Below are positions 11,511 to 23,520 of a stretch of DNA of 64,000 bases, in pieces. The position numbers and the translations under genes were made by a program. The notes under the pieces are model-generated. The model saw nothing but the letters and a program-made list of their open reading frames with translations. It had not been told where the DNA came from and ran no database searches. Numbering within the stretch: the first letter of the stretch is position 1; each line of letters opens with the position of its first letter. Origin of the DNA: Ovis canadensis (Eukaryota; Chordata; Mammalia; Artiodactyla; Bovidae); the NCBI RefSeq assembly GCF_042477335.2, contig NC_091256.1, positions 23,588,501-23,652,500 of the forward strand, read 5' to 3'.

Positions 11511-13999
11511 CCCTTTGAAGGACCTTTCTTACTCTTGGAAGGACCTTTCTTGATCAGTAAGGCAAAAACAAAGAAATGAAATTAACAACCAAAAAAACCT
11601 TAATTAAAATGTGTTTCTTTATGAGACGAGCAAAGTTTTTGCAAGTTAATGAATGGTTCTATTTTTCTCTAAAATGAAATTAGTTACTTAACTCCTAGCT
11701 TCAAAAGAGAAGTGATACCTACATCATCATTTACAAATGGATTTGTGATTTGTGACTAATATGAAGGGTTGTTTGTAAACAAACATGGCTTTCAGTTGTA
11801 TATTATAGAATGCAGACTTTATCAGAGAACATCCCAGGAAGAAAGTTTCTTTCTCTCTCCCTGTTTCACTCTTTCTGTTTGATTTACCTCTGAGTGTTCA
11901 ACAGGTAACAGTATCAATCAAATACACAGTATTCAATAAATATATGTTAATTTAGTCACCATGTTACAAAAAATGGATTTGTATATGTTATCTTAAATTT
12001 TATTTTCATTGTTGAAGACACTTCAGGTGATATAGATGAATGAGCTTGTTAAATTATCACGGGGTTTTGGTTTTGTTTTCATTTTTAAACAGATGATAAT
12101 TAAAGAGCAAGGCAGTTAAATATAAGGTCTCTTCATATGACACAGTGAAAATAACTTTAATGTGTTTAAATTTAGCTAATGCTATAGTTAAGTCTTCGAG
12201 CATTTCAGGGGTCATGTATCTTCAATAAACTTTGTCCCCTTTTTCGCTCATAAAGAATGACTATACTGAACATAACCAGATAGTCAAGCTTTGTTTTCAG
12301 CTTTTTCTTTAAAGCAAAAAATTTGTTTTTAATATTCCAATATTTTCCATTTAGCTAAAAGTTATTATTTACTTTTATTTGCAGTGAAAAATTATAAAAG
12401 ATTTTGTGAGAGCAATAGCTGTCCCTATATTTTATTCAGGAAATCTCATTTTTCTCAGAGGATGTTTGTTTGATTTGTAATCTAGACATTACTAGAAATT
12501 TTATATTATAATTAAAATATGGTACTTAAATACAGGGAATGCTTTTCATAATCCTGCCCATGCACTAAAATAAATTAATTTATACTTGGCACTTTACAAA
12601 TATTTTAAAATTTAATCATCTTAAGAACACTGTAAATGTTTTATTCCAATATTACAGATGAAAAATTGAAGTTAATATTTAAGTACCTTTGCCAACATGT
12701 TGCTCTTGAAAAGTGGCAGAGCCAGGATTTAAATAAAAATATGCCACATTGTAAAGATTTTACCTTTTGCTGAAATACTGTATTACTTTTCTCATAATGC
12801 TTTCTGTTGCTTCCATTTGATTCCAAGGCTGTTTATTGATCTATTTTGTACAAAACGTGACAGTCTGGTTTGACTTTTGTCTCCGTGCTTCATGACACCT
12901 CAAGATATCTAATTCAACCCAAGTCTCTCTTTGAAGTCAAATTGCTTCTTTGACCCTTTTTTCTTTTTTTTTTTTGTTACTGGTCATAAAACAAAAATTT
13001 AAGTTATATTTCCTGTGATTTTTTTTTCTTTTCACTATACTTCTAATTTTTTTAACAAAATTGTTTCCTATTCTTAGGCCAATATCCCATGTTAACTTTT
13101 AGCCTGAAATTTTCCTTCACTGACCACAATTATGTGCCTCTTTTTTTAATTTGCGTGTCAACCAAGAGGTGCTTTGAAGAATATCAGGTCAATAAATGAA
13201 CAGAATCCGTAAATGTGAGGACCATAAGGAAAATCAGAAATCCTGAGTCCTTATCTTGAAGAAATGTATGGAATAAAGACACTTAGAAGTTAAATGAACA
13301 TCTGAGGATCAGGCATCTGATTAGGGGGCTCAGGTATTAAGACTCTTGGGCTTTCGTTACATATTTTTGCAATTCTTTCAGCCAACTTTCAGTACTGTCT
13401 GCATGTTTTTTACTTGACTTCTACAACTGCTTATTTTGTTTCCTTTATTTGGCTCTTCATCCCCCCACAGACATCCACTCCTTGAAGTCAGGGCTTGGCT
13501 TCATTAAAAAGTCCTGGTATGATTTTGAAGGATCTCATGGAGTATTTCATAATTTATATGGTATCAGATGCTTCTGAAGAGCATTTCAAATGAAAAAGCT
13601 GCATATTAGCTCTTTGTGGTCCTTGAACAATGCTGTTAACATCAACCCATGGTTTTTTTCTTATGAGATCAGAAAGCTTGCATACAGTCTTAACTCTATG
13701 CATAAAGCAATCAAACTCTTTGAAAAGAGACTGCCGCAAACAAAGAAAATATCAATCAACCAAAGAAAAAATAGAAAAATAATTTTCTTAGTTGATCTTT
13801 GAAATGCATAATAACTTGTTTTCATATTCACAATACTGGGAGTTGATATTAGCGTTAAGATCAGTGACAAAACACCTCGATAAAAAATTTCTACTCCAAT
13901 ATCATTCTAAAATAAGAAAATATGCCTTTGTCTAATTTGATGACAGGAAGGATAACCAATACTCAGTGAGAGCATTTAGTACCACATAAACATTAACTG
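11511..13999. other. Flank between SINE and RGS18 3' UTR
   Basis: No supported gene. One MIR copy (12575-12740) is listed separately. The rest is AT-rich unique sequence with short T-rich tracts near 12965 and 13020. Confidence 0.55.
12575..12740 (-). mobile_element. MIR SINE (ancient)
   Basis: Decayed antisense MIR: a cactttacaaatatt block, attacagatgaaaaattgaa, and a closing ggcagagccaggatttaaa motif typical of the family. Confidence 0.75.
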
Positions 14000-15167
14000 G
14001 ACAAATGAAGAAATTAAAAAATATTTATTTCTATAGGTGATATACAGATTTATATTTTACAGTTCAACTAAAATAACATTTGCCAAAACCAGATGTATGG
14101 CATCTTTAAATACCACCATTTACAGACCATGCAACCTACATTTATAGGAAGAGAAATATATAACTATTAGCATCATCTTATTTGAATAATATAGTATTAA
14201 ATTATTCAGTGAGATGAGATTTGGAACAAGAACATGATCAGTGGAAGAACACTTTCTGAATATAAGCCAGTCCGGCAGATGCCTGAGTTCCCAGGGCCTC
14301 GGACTCCTTGCTTTTTTATTTCTTCTCATTCCAAAAATGAAGGCTCACTCAGGGGATAAGCCTCTTCTGGTCATTATTGAAATGACTGACTACCCACTGT
14401 TTTAGTGGCAAGTTCCCCTCACAGATGAGAAGATGTCCCTCCCTGGAGCCATTGCATCATCTGGTCATGTGTCTGTGACCAGCAGTGGTGGCTCTGTGTG
14501 ACTGGGTGAGTTTATGCTCACTTTGGAAGGAGCCACATGTGGATCACATTATCAGTGATCAACCTAGGTTACGTATGATCTGGAAGTTCTATAGAGATGA
14601 ATGTCTCCTTTCAACAGTTTCTGCTGCTGGTTTATAACTAGAGGTGATAGATTGCTATTCAAGAGCCAGGGTTAGTAAACCAAGAACAAATGGTCATCCT
14701 CTCCCATTATGAGAACTGGATTGCTGCTATACTTTCTTTAATCAAGCCATAGAGAAGCTTCATCATTATAGAAAGTGTCCAAATACATGTCTATTTGAGC
14801 ATTGTAGAGTCTGCATCTAAAAAAAATTTCAAACTAGATAATTGGCCAATCTGTTGACAATTTTGCAAAAGCTTAACCTTTATTTAACTTTACAATCTTG
14901 TACAACACTGTTTTTATTTCCTTACTGCCTTTTAATTAAGGAGCTTTCTGACTATGAATGAAATGAAGTCGAATGGAAGCTTTTATAGAATATCTTGGCA
15001 GATACATTATATATTGTTAGACAAATAACTGTTTTGATTTGCATTTTTTAAATCATTTCAAATGACACACTTATTTTAAAAGACATACTCATTTGTTAAC
15101 ATAAACATGCTGTATCTTAGAAGCAAATGAACAAGCTTACGAATAAAATGAGCAAAAGTAATTTTCT
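14000..15167 (-). other. RGS18: Probable RGS18 3' UTR
   Basis: About 1.15 kb directly after the RGS18 stop codon with no recognisable repeat, in contrast to most of the window, which fits a transcribed 3' UTR. Candidate AATAAA signals on the minus strand are at 14879-14884, 14315-14320 and 14024-14029. The last would give a 3' UTR of about 1.15 kb. Which is used cannot be told from sequence. Confidence 0.5.
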
Positions 15168-15425
15168 TTATAACCAAATGGCAACATCTGACTTTACATC
15201 CTGAAATTCAGTGCAGGTAAATGAACGCGATCGTCTTCTAAGATTTGTTGGTCTCTGTGATCTTCCTTCTGTCAAGTCTAAATAGATGTCAGATTTCAGA
15301 AAACGCATGTAACTATCTTGTTCCATGAGCTGATATACTCTGCTTTGGGCAACATCAAAACTGTGGAGGGTGGGTTGGGTGATGCTCTTGGAGATGATTT
15401 CTTTGGTGTGAAAATCAAGATTAAC
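15168..15425 (-). CDS. RGS18: RGS18 terminal coding exon 5 (residues 151-235 and stop)
   Basis: Last coding exon, 258 nt including the TAA at 15168-15170, with acceptor ATCATCCAG|. It encodes VNLDFHTKEIIS, then the second half of the RGS box (SFDVAQSRVYQLMEQDSYMR, FLKSDIYLDL) and a basic C-terminal tail ending SDVAIWL. Total protein length is 235 residues, the same as human RGS18. Ser218 in RRRSRSFTC is the second known 14-3-3 phosphosite and is retained, with Ser216 nearby. The frame stays open upstream of 15425, but that sequence is intronic: it does not match the family and the acceptor is clear. No frameshift or premature stop occurs, so the gene looks functional. Confidence 0.97.
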   Translation of the reverse strand, partial: VNLDFHTKEIISKSITQPTLHSFDVAQSRVYQLMEQDSYMRFLKSDIYLDLTEGRSQRPTNLRRRSRSFTCTEFQDVKSDVAIWL

Positions 15426-16000
15426 CTGGATGATAATAAAAACAAAACGGTAATTATAGTCAGTCTCCTTAAGTAAACACCTTGAGAAACAAAAGTACAG
15501 GACTGATTCCAGGTCAGAGGGGGCAAACTGCGCTTGGATGCCAGGTGAGTTTCCTGTTGTGGGCCTAGGGATCCAGTGATTCATTCTGGGCTATCATTTC
15601 ATCTGGCTCTTCTCTTCCTGTGAGCCTGTTCTTTCTGTCTCTGCTAATGCAGCATCATGGACCACTGAACTGGTATATACCCAAGAGATCATTAGAGTCA
15701 ACTCATTTTCAAAATGGAAACTAAACTTTGTAGAAATTAAATTATTTTGCATGAAGTTAACAGTGTGTTTGGGACATATTTGGGATTTCAATGTGAGGCT
15801 TTTGCTGTATTTCAATGCTTTTATCATTTTATTATACACCTATAAGTATATGTGTGTTGAAAATGCCTATCTTTTAAAGACATAAAATCTTCAAGGTTTT
15901 TTATCGAAGCACTGATGACATATTTGATGGTAAATTTTTAGTTTTCAGGTAGGTTTCTTCCTTTCCCTTGATGGGTAACAGCACATAACCAGCTGCCTTT

Positions 16001-16222
16001 GTCTGCACGTGTGCGTGCTCAGTCACTCAATCCTGTCCCGTTCTTTTAAGACCCCGTGGACTGTAGCCCGCCAGGCTCCTCTGCCTATGGGGTTTCCCAG
16101 ACAGTCATATTGGAGCAGGTTGCCACTTCCTCCTCCAAGGGATCTTCCCAACCCAGGGATCAAACTTGAGTGTCTTGCATCTCCTGCATTGGCAGGTGGA
16201 TTCTTTACCACCTGGGAAGCCC
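16001..16222 (-). mobile_element. Bov-tA SINE in RGS18 intron 4
   Basis: Antisense Bov-tA ending in the reversed head ttaccacctgggaagccctg. It is opposite in orientation to the Bov-tA copies on the other side of exon 4. Confidence 0.93.
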
Positions 16223-17013
16223 TGCTTTCGTTTACCTGTGTATAAGTTTGGCCTTGGGGAAAACAGGATAATACATTGAAACACAAAACAGATTGAAACA
16301 CACTGAAACTAGGAAAATAAGTGTCGTTTCATGCAAAATGATGTCTACACAAGCAATGCTATTTCGTGGACAATACCAATTTATAGTCAAACAGAAATCT
16401 TAGCAGTGACAGACTATAAGTTCTATTCTTCAATGAAAAGACCCTATTTATTGAGCACATACTAGAAATATAGAACCTCTAATTCATATTTAAGGATAAT
16501 CAAGTAATACTTGCTAGTTTATTAGCCATTTTAGTAATTCTTTTATACAGTTACCTCCTACAGTTACCTCATTTGAGCTTGCAATCAAAAAAAGAAAAAA
16601 AAATCACAATTGCTTTTCCACTTGAATTTATTACCACATTAGGTTTAGCTTATCTTTCTATTATGAAATTTTCTTTTCATTTATCTTAAGGTATGGGGAT
16701 GATAATTATGGGGCAACTTAAACTTCGTACAGGTAGGTGAGCTAACATTAAAATGGTATATGATACAAGCTTCTTGATTTCTCTTATCCTCACCACATGT
16801 AAAAATGTTTAGTTTCTATAAGAGGTTACTTGTACTGTGATTAATATGATAAATGAATGAATCTTAATGTTGCAATTAATTATATTCACTCAGTCTAGAA
16901 TAAAAATATCTCAAGGAGTAATTTCAATTACACTTTTCCTTCCATGGCAATATCTTTATTTTTATTTTTTAATTGTCTTATAATGATTCTGTTTGTATAT
17001 AGAAACTTATATA

Positions 17014-17479
17014 CAAACATATCTCAGAGATGTTTCACGTTCCCTTCCAGGTTACCTCAATAAAGAGAAAGCAGTAAAGCAAGTCACACAATTTTTTGGC
17101 TTCCCAGTGCATAAAAAAGTTATGTTTACATGATAGTCTAAATGTGCAGTAGAATTATGACTGAAAATACAATCTACATACCTTAATTAAAAATGCTTTA
17201 TTTCTAAAAAAAGGCTAGCCATCATCTGAGCCTTCAGCAAGTCATAGTAGTAATATCAAAGAACACTTATCACAAATCGCCGTAATAAGCATAACAAATG
17301 ATGCAAAAGCAAGAAGTTTTGCAAAAATTATCAAAATGTGACATAGAGACTGGAGATGAGCCAATATTGTTGGAAAAATGGCACTGATAGATTTGCTCAA
17401 TGCAGGGCTGTCACAAACCTTTAACACAGTATCTGCAAAATGCAGTGATAGAGAAGGGCAATAAAATGAGGTAGGCTTA
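17014..17479. mobile_element. Tigger1-type non-autonomous DNA transposon
   Basis: Decayed mariner-like (pogo) MITE in RGS18 intron 4. The left end near 17014 and right end near 17479 resemble inverted Tigger1 termini with TA at the insertion site. The interior carries diagnostic blocks such as ttttttggcttcccagtgca, atcatctgagccttcagc and ttggaaaaatggcactgata. The transposase region is absent. Confidence 0.88.
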
Positions 17480-17610
17480 TAAAGAGACACCATTTTTGTT
17501 TCAGCAAAATTCTGGCCTTTCTGGTAGAATGTACAGCAGTACTGATTTGATGAAGTCATATTTTCTCAAAAAGTTTTCAAACAAATGTACATTTTTACAA
17601 TCATCCTTAC

Positions 17611-17777
17611 CTCTTGTGGAGCATCATTCTGTATAAATTTCTCATATATTGCTTTCGCTTTACGAATTACTTGTTGAGGGTCTTTGCTTTTCTTGAAATC
17701 TTCACAGGCTATCCAAAATTCAATGTTTTCCTCACTGAATTCAGTTTTAAGAAATCTGGTAAAAGTCTCCAGTCCAT
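17611..17777 (-). CDS. RGS18: RGS18 coding exon 4 (residues 95-150, RGS box core)
   Basis: A 167-nt exon with acceptor TTGGTAG| and donor |GTAAGG. It encodes the core of the RGS domain: [20 protein letters not shown] and then WIACEDFKK, followed by [17 protein letters not shown]. The SEEN segment (residues 109-112) is equivalent to the conserved Glu-Asn pair that contacts the G alpha switch regions in RGS4-type domains. The exon ends exactly after codon 150. Upstream of the acceptor the frame stays open for only a few codons, so residues before Asp95 are not coding. It is flanked by Bov-tA SINEs in opposite orientations (16001-16222 minus, 17921-18124 plus) and by a Tigger1-type element 130 bp into intron 4. 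Confidence 0.96.
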
Positions 17778-17920
17778 CTACCAAGAAAAGACGTGACATA
17801 TTTTAACTATAAAATATTCATTCTGAGAAAACATATTACTTTGTATTAAAGTTTAACCATGAATGTTAGCAGAAGAGGTGTGCTGTCTTCTCTCTAATTC
17901 AGTGCAGTAGCATGCATCTT

Positions 17921-18124
17921 GGTCTTCCCTGGTGGCTCAAAGAATCTGTCTGCAATGTAGAAGTCCTGGGTTTGATCCCTGGGTCAGGAAGTTCCCCTGG
18001 AGAAGGGAATGGCTACCCACTCCAATATTCTTGCTTGGAGAATTCCATGGATAGAGAAACCTGTAGGATCTACAGGGTCACAAAGAGTAGGACAAGACTG
18101 AGTGACTAACACTTTCACTTTCTT
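17921..18124 (+). mobile_element. Bov-tA SINE in RGS18 intron 3
   Basis: Sense Bov-tA about 140 bp upstream (in gene direction) of exon 4. A small deletion removes part of the A-box (ggctcaaagaatctg), so it is unlikely to be transcribed by Pol III. Confidence 0.93.
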
Positions 18125-18157
18125 CGTTACACAGCACACATCTTGTACAGTATATAT

Positions 18158-18367
18158 GAGTTGTTGTTCAGTTGTTCAGTCATGACTGACTATTTGAGAC
18201 CCCCTGGACTGCAGCATGCCAGGCCTCCCTGTCCTTCACTATCTCCCAGAGTTTGCTCAAACTCATGTCCATTGAGTCAATGGTGTCATCCAACCATCTC
18301 ATCCTCTGTTGCCCCCTTTTCCTCCTGCCCTAAATCTTTCCCAGCATCAGAATCTTTTCAAATGATA
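18158..18367 (-). mobile_element. ART2A / BovB 3' end
   Basis: Antisense BovB-derived 3' end (tccattgagtcaatggtgtc, tcatcctctgttgccccc), truncated to about 210 bp. Confidence 0.9.
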
Positions 18368-18472
18368 GACCATGAATCAATTAGCTGATTTCTTTACAGC
18401 TATGAAAAAGAAGTACCATTTCTGTTGAAATAAGACCAGTATCATACTTAGGCATGAGAAACAGGGACCTTT

Positions 18473-18675
18473 GGGCTTCCCTGGTGGCTCAGTGGTAAAG
18501 AACTGACCTACCAATGTAGGAGGCATGGGTCGAATCCCTGGATAGGGAAAATTCCTTGGAGAAGAAATGACCATCCACTCCAGTGTTCTTGCCTGGGGAT
18601 CCCATGGACAGAAGAGTTTGGTGGGCTACGGCCCATGGGTTTGCAAAGAGTTGGACATGACTGAGCACGCACACA
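18473..18675 (+). mobile_element. Bov-tA SINE
   Basis: Sense copy with head gggcttccctggtggctcag and tail ttggacatgactgagcacg. 18676-19234 after it shows nothing recognisable. Confidence 0.93.
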
Positions 18676-19234
18676 TGCTGACTGTCTCAGCCACACCTTT
18701 CCCTGGGCTGTGTGTGGTAGGGTTATTCTACACAGCCAAGGAGCCATTCCAGCCGGAGACAATCACAACTTCTGCACTATGCTTCTTAAATTCAGGGCCT
18801 TAGAATTATCTGTAAAAAGACTTTATGTTTCCAGGATTTGCATAGATCTCTTTGCCAAGTTCATCCACAAAAGGCACCTGATCCAGTGGAATGCACACTC
18901 CAAGGCTTGGATGTGGACAGGACTTGAATTTGCATGCTGGGGTGTTCACCCAAATGTGATAGGAGGCATCTCACAATGTGGCACCAAACCATGGGTGGAA
19001 AGTGGAAGAAGACAGGCCATGCTATTTGGTAGAACTGGGAAGAGTATGAGAATCTTAAAATCAAACTTAATCTGCCACGTATCAAAACAGAAGGATAGAA
19101 TATCTTCTTTTAAAGGTTTATTAGCTTGATCTATAATGGTTAAGAATCTAGAAATATAGTATTGGACTTCCATTTTCACTTTTGTCCTGTGCCGCATGAA
19201 TGTTAGGGGGCAAGTATCAAGTCTTATGGAAGAC

Positions 19235-19630
19235 TGTTAGGGTTCAAGTTCTTGTTCAGCTAGTGACTATGTGATGTTGTCTTGTGGCTCAGCTGGTAAA
19301 GAATCCACCTGCAATGTGGGAGACCTGGGTTCAATCCCTGGGTTGGGAAGATCCCCTGGAGAAGGAAAAGGCTACCCACTCCAGTATTCTGGCCTGAAGA
19401 ATCCCATGGACTACAATCCATGGGGTTGCAAAGAGTTGGACACCACTGGGCAACTTTCTTATCTTATGGGTGTTGCATGAATTGGTTTTCCTTTCTGTGC
19501 CTTGGTTTCTCAGTATTAAAATGAAGATAATGATAGCATCTACCTGATAGAGCTGTTTAGAGATCAAATGTGACAAAATATACAAAGTGTGGTTAAAACA
19601 GAAACTGGCACATAGTAAGTATGAGTTTTG
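19235..19630 (+). mobile_element. MIR SINE split by Bov-tA
   Basis: The left part contains agctagtgactatgtgatg. The right part (19461-19630) contains a tgccttggtttctcag block and ends near aaactggcacatagtaagta. The order is that of a sense MIR with the Bov-tA at 19277-19460 inserted in it. Confidence 0.75.
19277..19460 (+). mobile_element. Bov-tA SINE inserted in MIR
   Basis: Sense Bov-tA with B-box ggttcaatccctgggttg and body actccagtattctggcctg. The head is slightly truncated. Confidence 0.93.
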
Positions 19631-20263
19631 ATGGTGATTGTGATGACGGTATTGATGATCTTGATTAAAATATTTGTAAAGCTCAATTAAGTAACATTTC
19701 ATAGCTAAAGCTGTGGCAGACTCAGAATTCAACATTAAGACAACCTGACTTTAAAACTAATTCTCTTTCAATTACTTATAATATTCTAGTCTTTTTGACT
19801 TATAGGTTTTTTTTTACATTTAACTTCTTTGAAAAAATTATACATTTACATGTAGTCATAGGAGATAAAAGAGCCCATGTACTCTTTTACCCAGTTTCCA
19901 CCAATATAACATTTTATAAAAGTGTAGTAAAATATAACAAATAAGATAATGATACTGATATAGTTAAGATACAGAATATTTGCATGATTGCAAGGATATC
20001 TCATGTTGCCTCTTTACTGTCACAGTCACATTTTCCCCATATCCAACCCCTCCTTAAACTTTAGGAATCAATACTCTGTTCTCCATTGTAATAATTTGGT
20101 CAATTCACAAGTATGAATCATGTAGTATATATTGCTTGGGGTGGCTTTTTTCATCTACCATGACTCTCTGGAGATGCATCAATATGTCAGTAATTTCCTC
20201 TTTTTCGTTGCTGTGTTGCATTCCATGATGTAGATTTGTTTAACCATTACCACTGAACCATTA

Positions 20264-20480
20264 GGCTTTCCTGATGGCTCAGATAGTAAAGAATCTGCCT
20301 GCAGTGCAGGAGACCTGGGTTATATGCCTGGATTGGAAAGATCCTCTAGAGAAAGGAATGACTACCCACTCTAATATTCTTGCCTGGAGAATTCCATGGA
20401 CAGAGGAGCTTGGCAGGCTATACAGTCCATGGGGTCACAAAGAGTCAGACATGACTGAGCGACTGTCACTTTCACTTCCA
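20264..20480 (+). mobile_element. Bov-tA SINE
   Basis: Sense Bov-tA (ggctttcctgatggctcag head, cagacatgactgagcgactg tail) inserted in an ancient L1. Confidence 0.93.
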
Positions 20481-20549
20481 CTTTTCATTGAAGGTTTTAG
20501 GGAGCTATTATCAATAAGGTTGCTGTAAACATATATGTATACATCTTTT

Positions 20550-20705
20550 TTTAAAAAATTTTACTTTACAATACTGTATTGGTTTTGCCATACATCAACA
20601 TGAATCCACCACAGGTGTACACGTGTTCCCAATCCTGAACCCCCCCTCGCACCTCCCTCCTCATACCATCTCTCTGGGTCATCCCAGTGCACCAGCCCCA
20701 TGCAC
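20550..20705 (-). mobile_element. Ruminant L1 3' end with 9-bp target-site duplication
   Basis: Antisense L1 3' UTR (actgtattggttttgccata, ctctctgggtcatccc) flanked by acatctttt at 20541-20549 and 20706-20714. It is heavily 5' truncated. Confidence 0.88.
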
Positions 20706-20932
20706 ACATCTTTTAATATAGACATATAAGATTTTACATCTCTGGGATAAGAGAAGTGAAGCTGTTCAGTCATATGGTATTGAAACAGAGAAAAGGGCAT
20801 TCATTGCAGGAGCATTAATACAAGATAAAAATGTTCCTTTTAGATTTTTCAGATAAATACTCTCAGTGAAATTCACATTTGAGTTGGATACAAATGATTC
20901 CTAGCGCTCTTTCTTTAGATTTGTTCTCCACT

Positions 20933-21340
20933 CATTCAGTCACTAAGTCATGTCTGTCTCTTTGCAACCCCATGGACTACTGCTGGCCAGGCTTCCCTGT
21001 CCTTCACTATCTCCCAGAGTTTGCTCAAACTCGTGTCTGTTGAGTCGATGATGCCATCCAACTGTCTCATCCTCTGTCGTCCCTTCTTCTCCTACCTGCA
21101 ATCTTTCCCAGCATCAAGGTCTCTTCCAATGAGTCAGCTCTTCACTTCAGGTAGCCAAAGTATTGGAGCTTCAGCATCGGTCCTTCCAGTGAATATCCAG
21201 GGTTGATTTTCTTTAGGATTGACTGATTTGATCTCCTTTCTGTCCAAGGAACTCTCAAGTGTCTTCTCCAGCACCACAATTTGAAAGCATCAATTCTTCA
21301 GTGCTCAGACTTTTTAGTAATCCAACTCTCATGTGGTTGT
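20933..21340 (-). mobile_element. ART2A / BovB 3' end
   Basis: Antisense BovB 3' region of about 400 bp, reaching further into the element (ccaaagtattggagcttcag, ttctccagcaccacaatttg) than the neighbouring copies. 21341-22171 after it has no recognisable feature. Confidence 0.9.
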
Positions 21341-22182
21341 GGCTTATTTCTCTTTCTGCTCTTGCAGGTGAGTTATTACAAAAGGAAATTGCATGAGGCA
21401 TGAGCTCTGTCTGGATTTCTCACTTGGCAGCATTTGATAATAACAATATCCTCCTTTTTGAAATATTCTTCCTAGGATTCTAGGACAGCATACCTCCTAA
21501 TTTATACCATCCAATCACTTTAATGTAATTATCTGCTCTGGCTTAACATTGTTTGTTCCCTGGTTAAATGTGATGTTCACAGGGATTCTTTACAGTCTTC
21601 TCCTTTTGTCCCCTCTTTCCATTTCTTAGTCTATTCTCCTATATCTTCCTCTTATAACATTTTCCCTGAAACTCCTTTCCTTCTTATCTTCTTCTGTATT
21701 TTATGCATATTGCTGGCACCTACAGGCAAGATAAGGTGTTACAAATAATCTTGGAAAACAATTAAGATTTTTTGAGTTAAATTTACTTTTAATTAGATCA
21801 AAATAAGAATTTTAATCTCATCATATGAAATCATTAAAATAAATTTTTCTCTTAACCTCAGCTTTTCTCCAACTACTGATCTATATGGTTCCCCTTGAAA
21901 ATACAAAGTCTTTTGAGTAAGCCTTATACAGTTGGTCTGTTAATCTCCCCATTTACTCATTTATTCATTTACTTCCCTAGACACTAAAGTGTGGTTTCTA
22001 CTCAACACTTGACTTAAATAATTTTTACCAAAATGACTTACTGTTATATTCAGTGGAAAAGTTTCTTTCCAATCCATATATTACTTCATCTCTCTATATC
22101 AGCAGACAAAGATATGTTTATAATTTTTCTATGGCATGTACACTTTCGAGTTTCTTCTTTTTCCTCTGACTATTGCTTTTCT

Positions 22183-22536
22183 TCAGAGTCCTTTGGACAG
22201 CAAGAAGATCAAACCAGTAATGAGCTATATGACTCATGTTCCTAAAGGAAATCAACCCTGAATATTCACCAGAAGGACTGATGCTGAAGCTGAAGCTCCA
22301 ATACCTTAGCCATCTGATGCGAAGAGCTGACTCTTTGGAAAAGACACTGAAGCTGGGAAAGACTGAGGGCAGGAGGAGAAGAGGATGACAGAGAATGAGA
22401 TGGTTGGAGGGCATCCTTAACTTAATAGACATGAGTTTGAGCAAACTCTGGGAGAGAGTGAAGGACAGGGAAGCCTGGTGTGCTGCAGTTCATGGGGTTG
22501 CAGAATCGGATGTGACTTAGCAACTGAGCAACAACA
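22183..22536 (+). mobile_element. ART2A element with 11-bp target-site duplication
   Basis: Sense BovB 3' end flanked by attgcttttct at 22172-22182 and 22537-22547. It has a roughly 20-bp internal insertion near 22218-22243 relative to sister copies. Confidence 0.93.
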
Positions 22537-22559
22537 ATTGCTTTTCTGAATACTTCTCA

Positions 22560-23520
22560 ATTTATCCTTCTTCATTCTTCCCTTTAACTCTATATCCAGG
22601 ACAATCACTTCAACACTTCAAGACAATGAATATGCTGATGACTTTCAGAAATCATCTCTAGCTCAGATCTCTTTCCTGAACTCCAAGCTTATATTACCTG
22701 GTAAACACCTCCACTGAATTTCCTACCAGAATAATCACATCACAGCTGAATTCATTATCTTCACCCCAAAGCTTCCCAGAATGTTTCCGTTTAATGACAC
22801 CATCCACTCAACATCATAACCCACAACCCTGATATCCTCACAGATCCCCAATTTTTCTTCTCAACCCAATTGATAATCATATCTTGTCAACTTATCTCCT
22901 TCATATATCATACATCTCTCTTTTAAAATATTTAATTATTTATTTTATTTGGCTGTGCTGGGTCTTAGTTGTGACATGTGAAATCTTTAGTTGAATGTGA
23001 GAACTCTTAGTTGCTGTATGTGGGATCTAGTTCCCTGACCAGGGAATAAACCCAGCCCCCTGAATTGGGAGCACAGGCTCTCAGCCATTGGATCACCAGG
23101 AGAGTCCACCTGTCTTCATTTTAACGCAATCTGGAATTACCTTTATTCAGATGAGGGTTATCTTTTACATAGCTAGCTTTAACTACCTTCTGTCAATAAC
23201 TGATGATTCTATCTCCAGTCTTCTCTTGCTTCCTTCTCTCCCAACCCTCCACTTTCCTAGTTTATTATCCACATTCTAGTCAGTAATATCTTTCTAGAGT
23301 ACAAGTTTAAATATGTTTCTTCACTGTTTAAAATTTCCCAGAAGTGCCTTAATCTCTTTCCACTATCTATTTCACACTTTAAGCTCCAAGCATAGTGAAA
23401 TAACTTACTCATGTGCCATGTTCCCACATGTCTTTACCTTCTATTGGAAACATTTTCTCTTCCTACTCCAATTTTATCAATCAGATTTCATCAGGTTAGT
23501 CTGTATCAGCCATTGAAGTT
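22560..23520 (-). mobile_element. L2 LINE fragment (ancient), split by CHR SINE
   Basis: Antisense L2: ctcagatctctttcctgaac, then aagcttatattacctgg and a ttcattatcttcacccc block. It continues after the CHR insertion with ctttctagagtac and a catgtctttacct-like end. No intact coding sequence remains. Confidence 0.65.
22922..23106 (-). mobile_element. CHR-1-type SINE
   Basis: Antisense CHR: ggctgtgctgggtcttagtt at one end, gatctagttccctgaccagg in the middle, and ccattggatcaccaggagag near the reversed head. It is inserted in L2. Confidence 0.85.

Larger units (their letters stand above)
19790..20790 (-). mobile_element. Ancient L1 3' region (L1M type), interrupted twice
   Basis: Old antisense L1 3' sequence that resumes after each younger insertion: the Bov-tA (20264-20480), then the L1 fragment (20550-20705), then gggataagagaagtgaagc and tcatatggta. 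The last blocks match the ending usual for this family. Confidence 0.55.

Noticed and set aside
15426-15584. Upstream extension of the RGS18 exon 5 frame
   Set aside because: It does not resemble RGS proteins and lies beyond a good AG acceptor that gives the exact family length.
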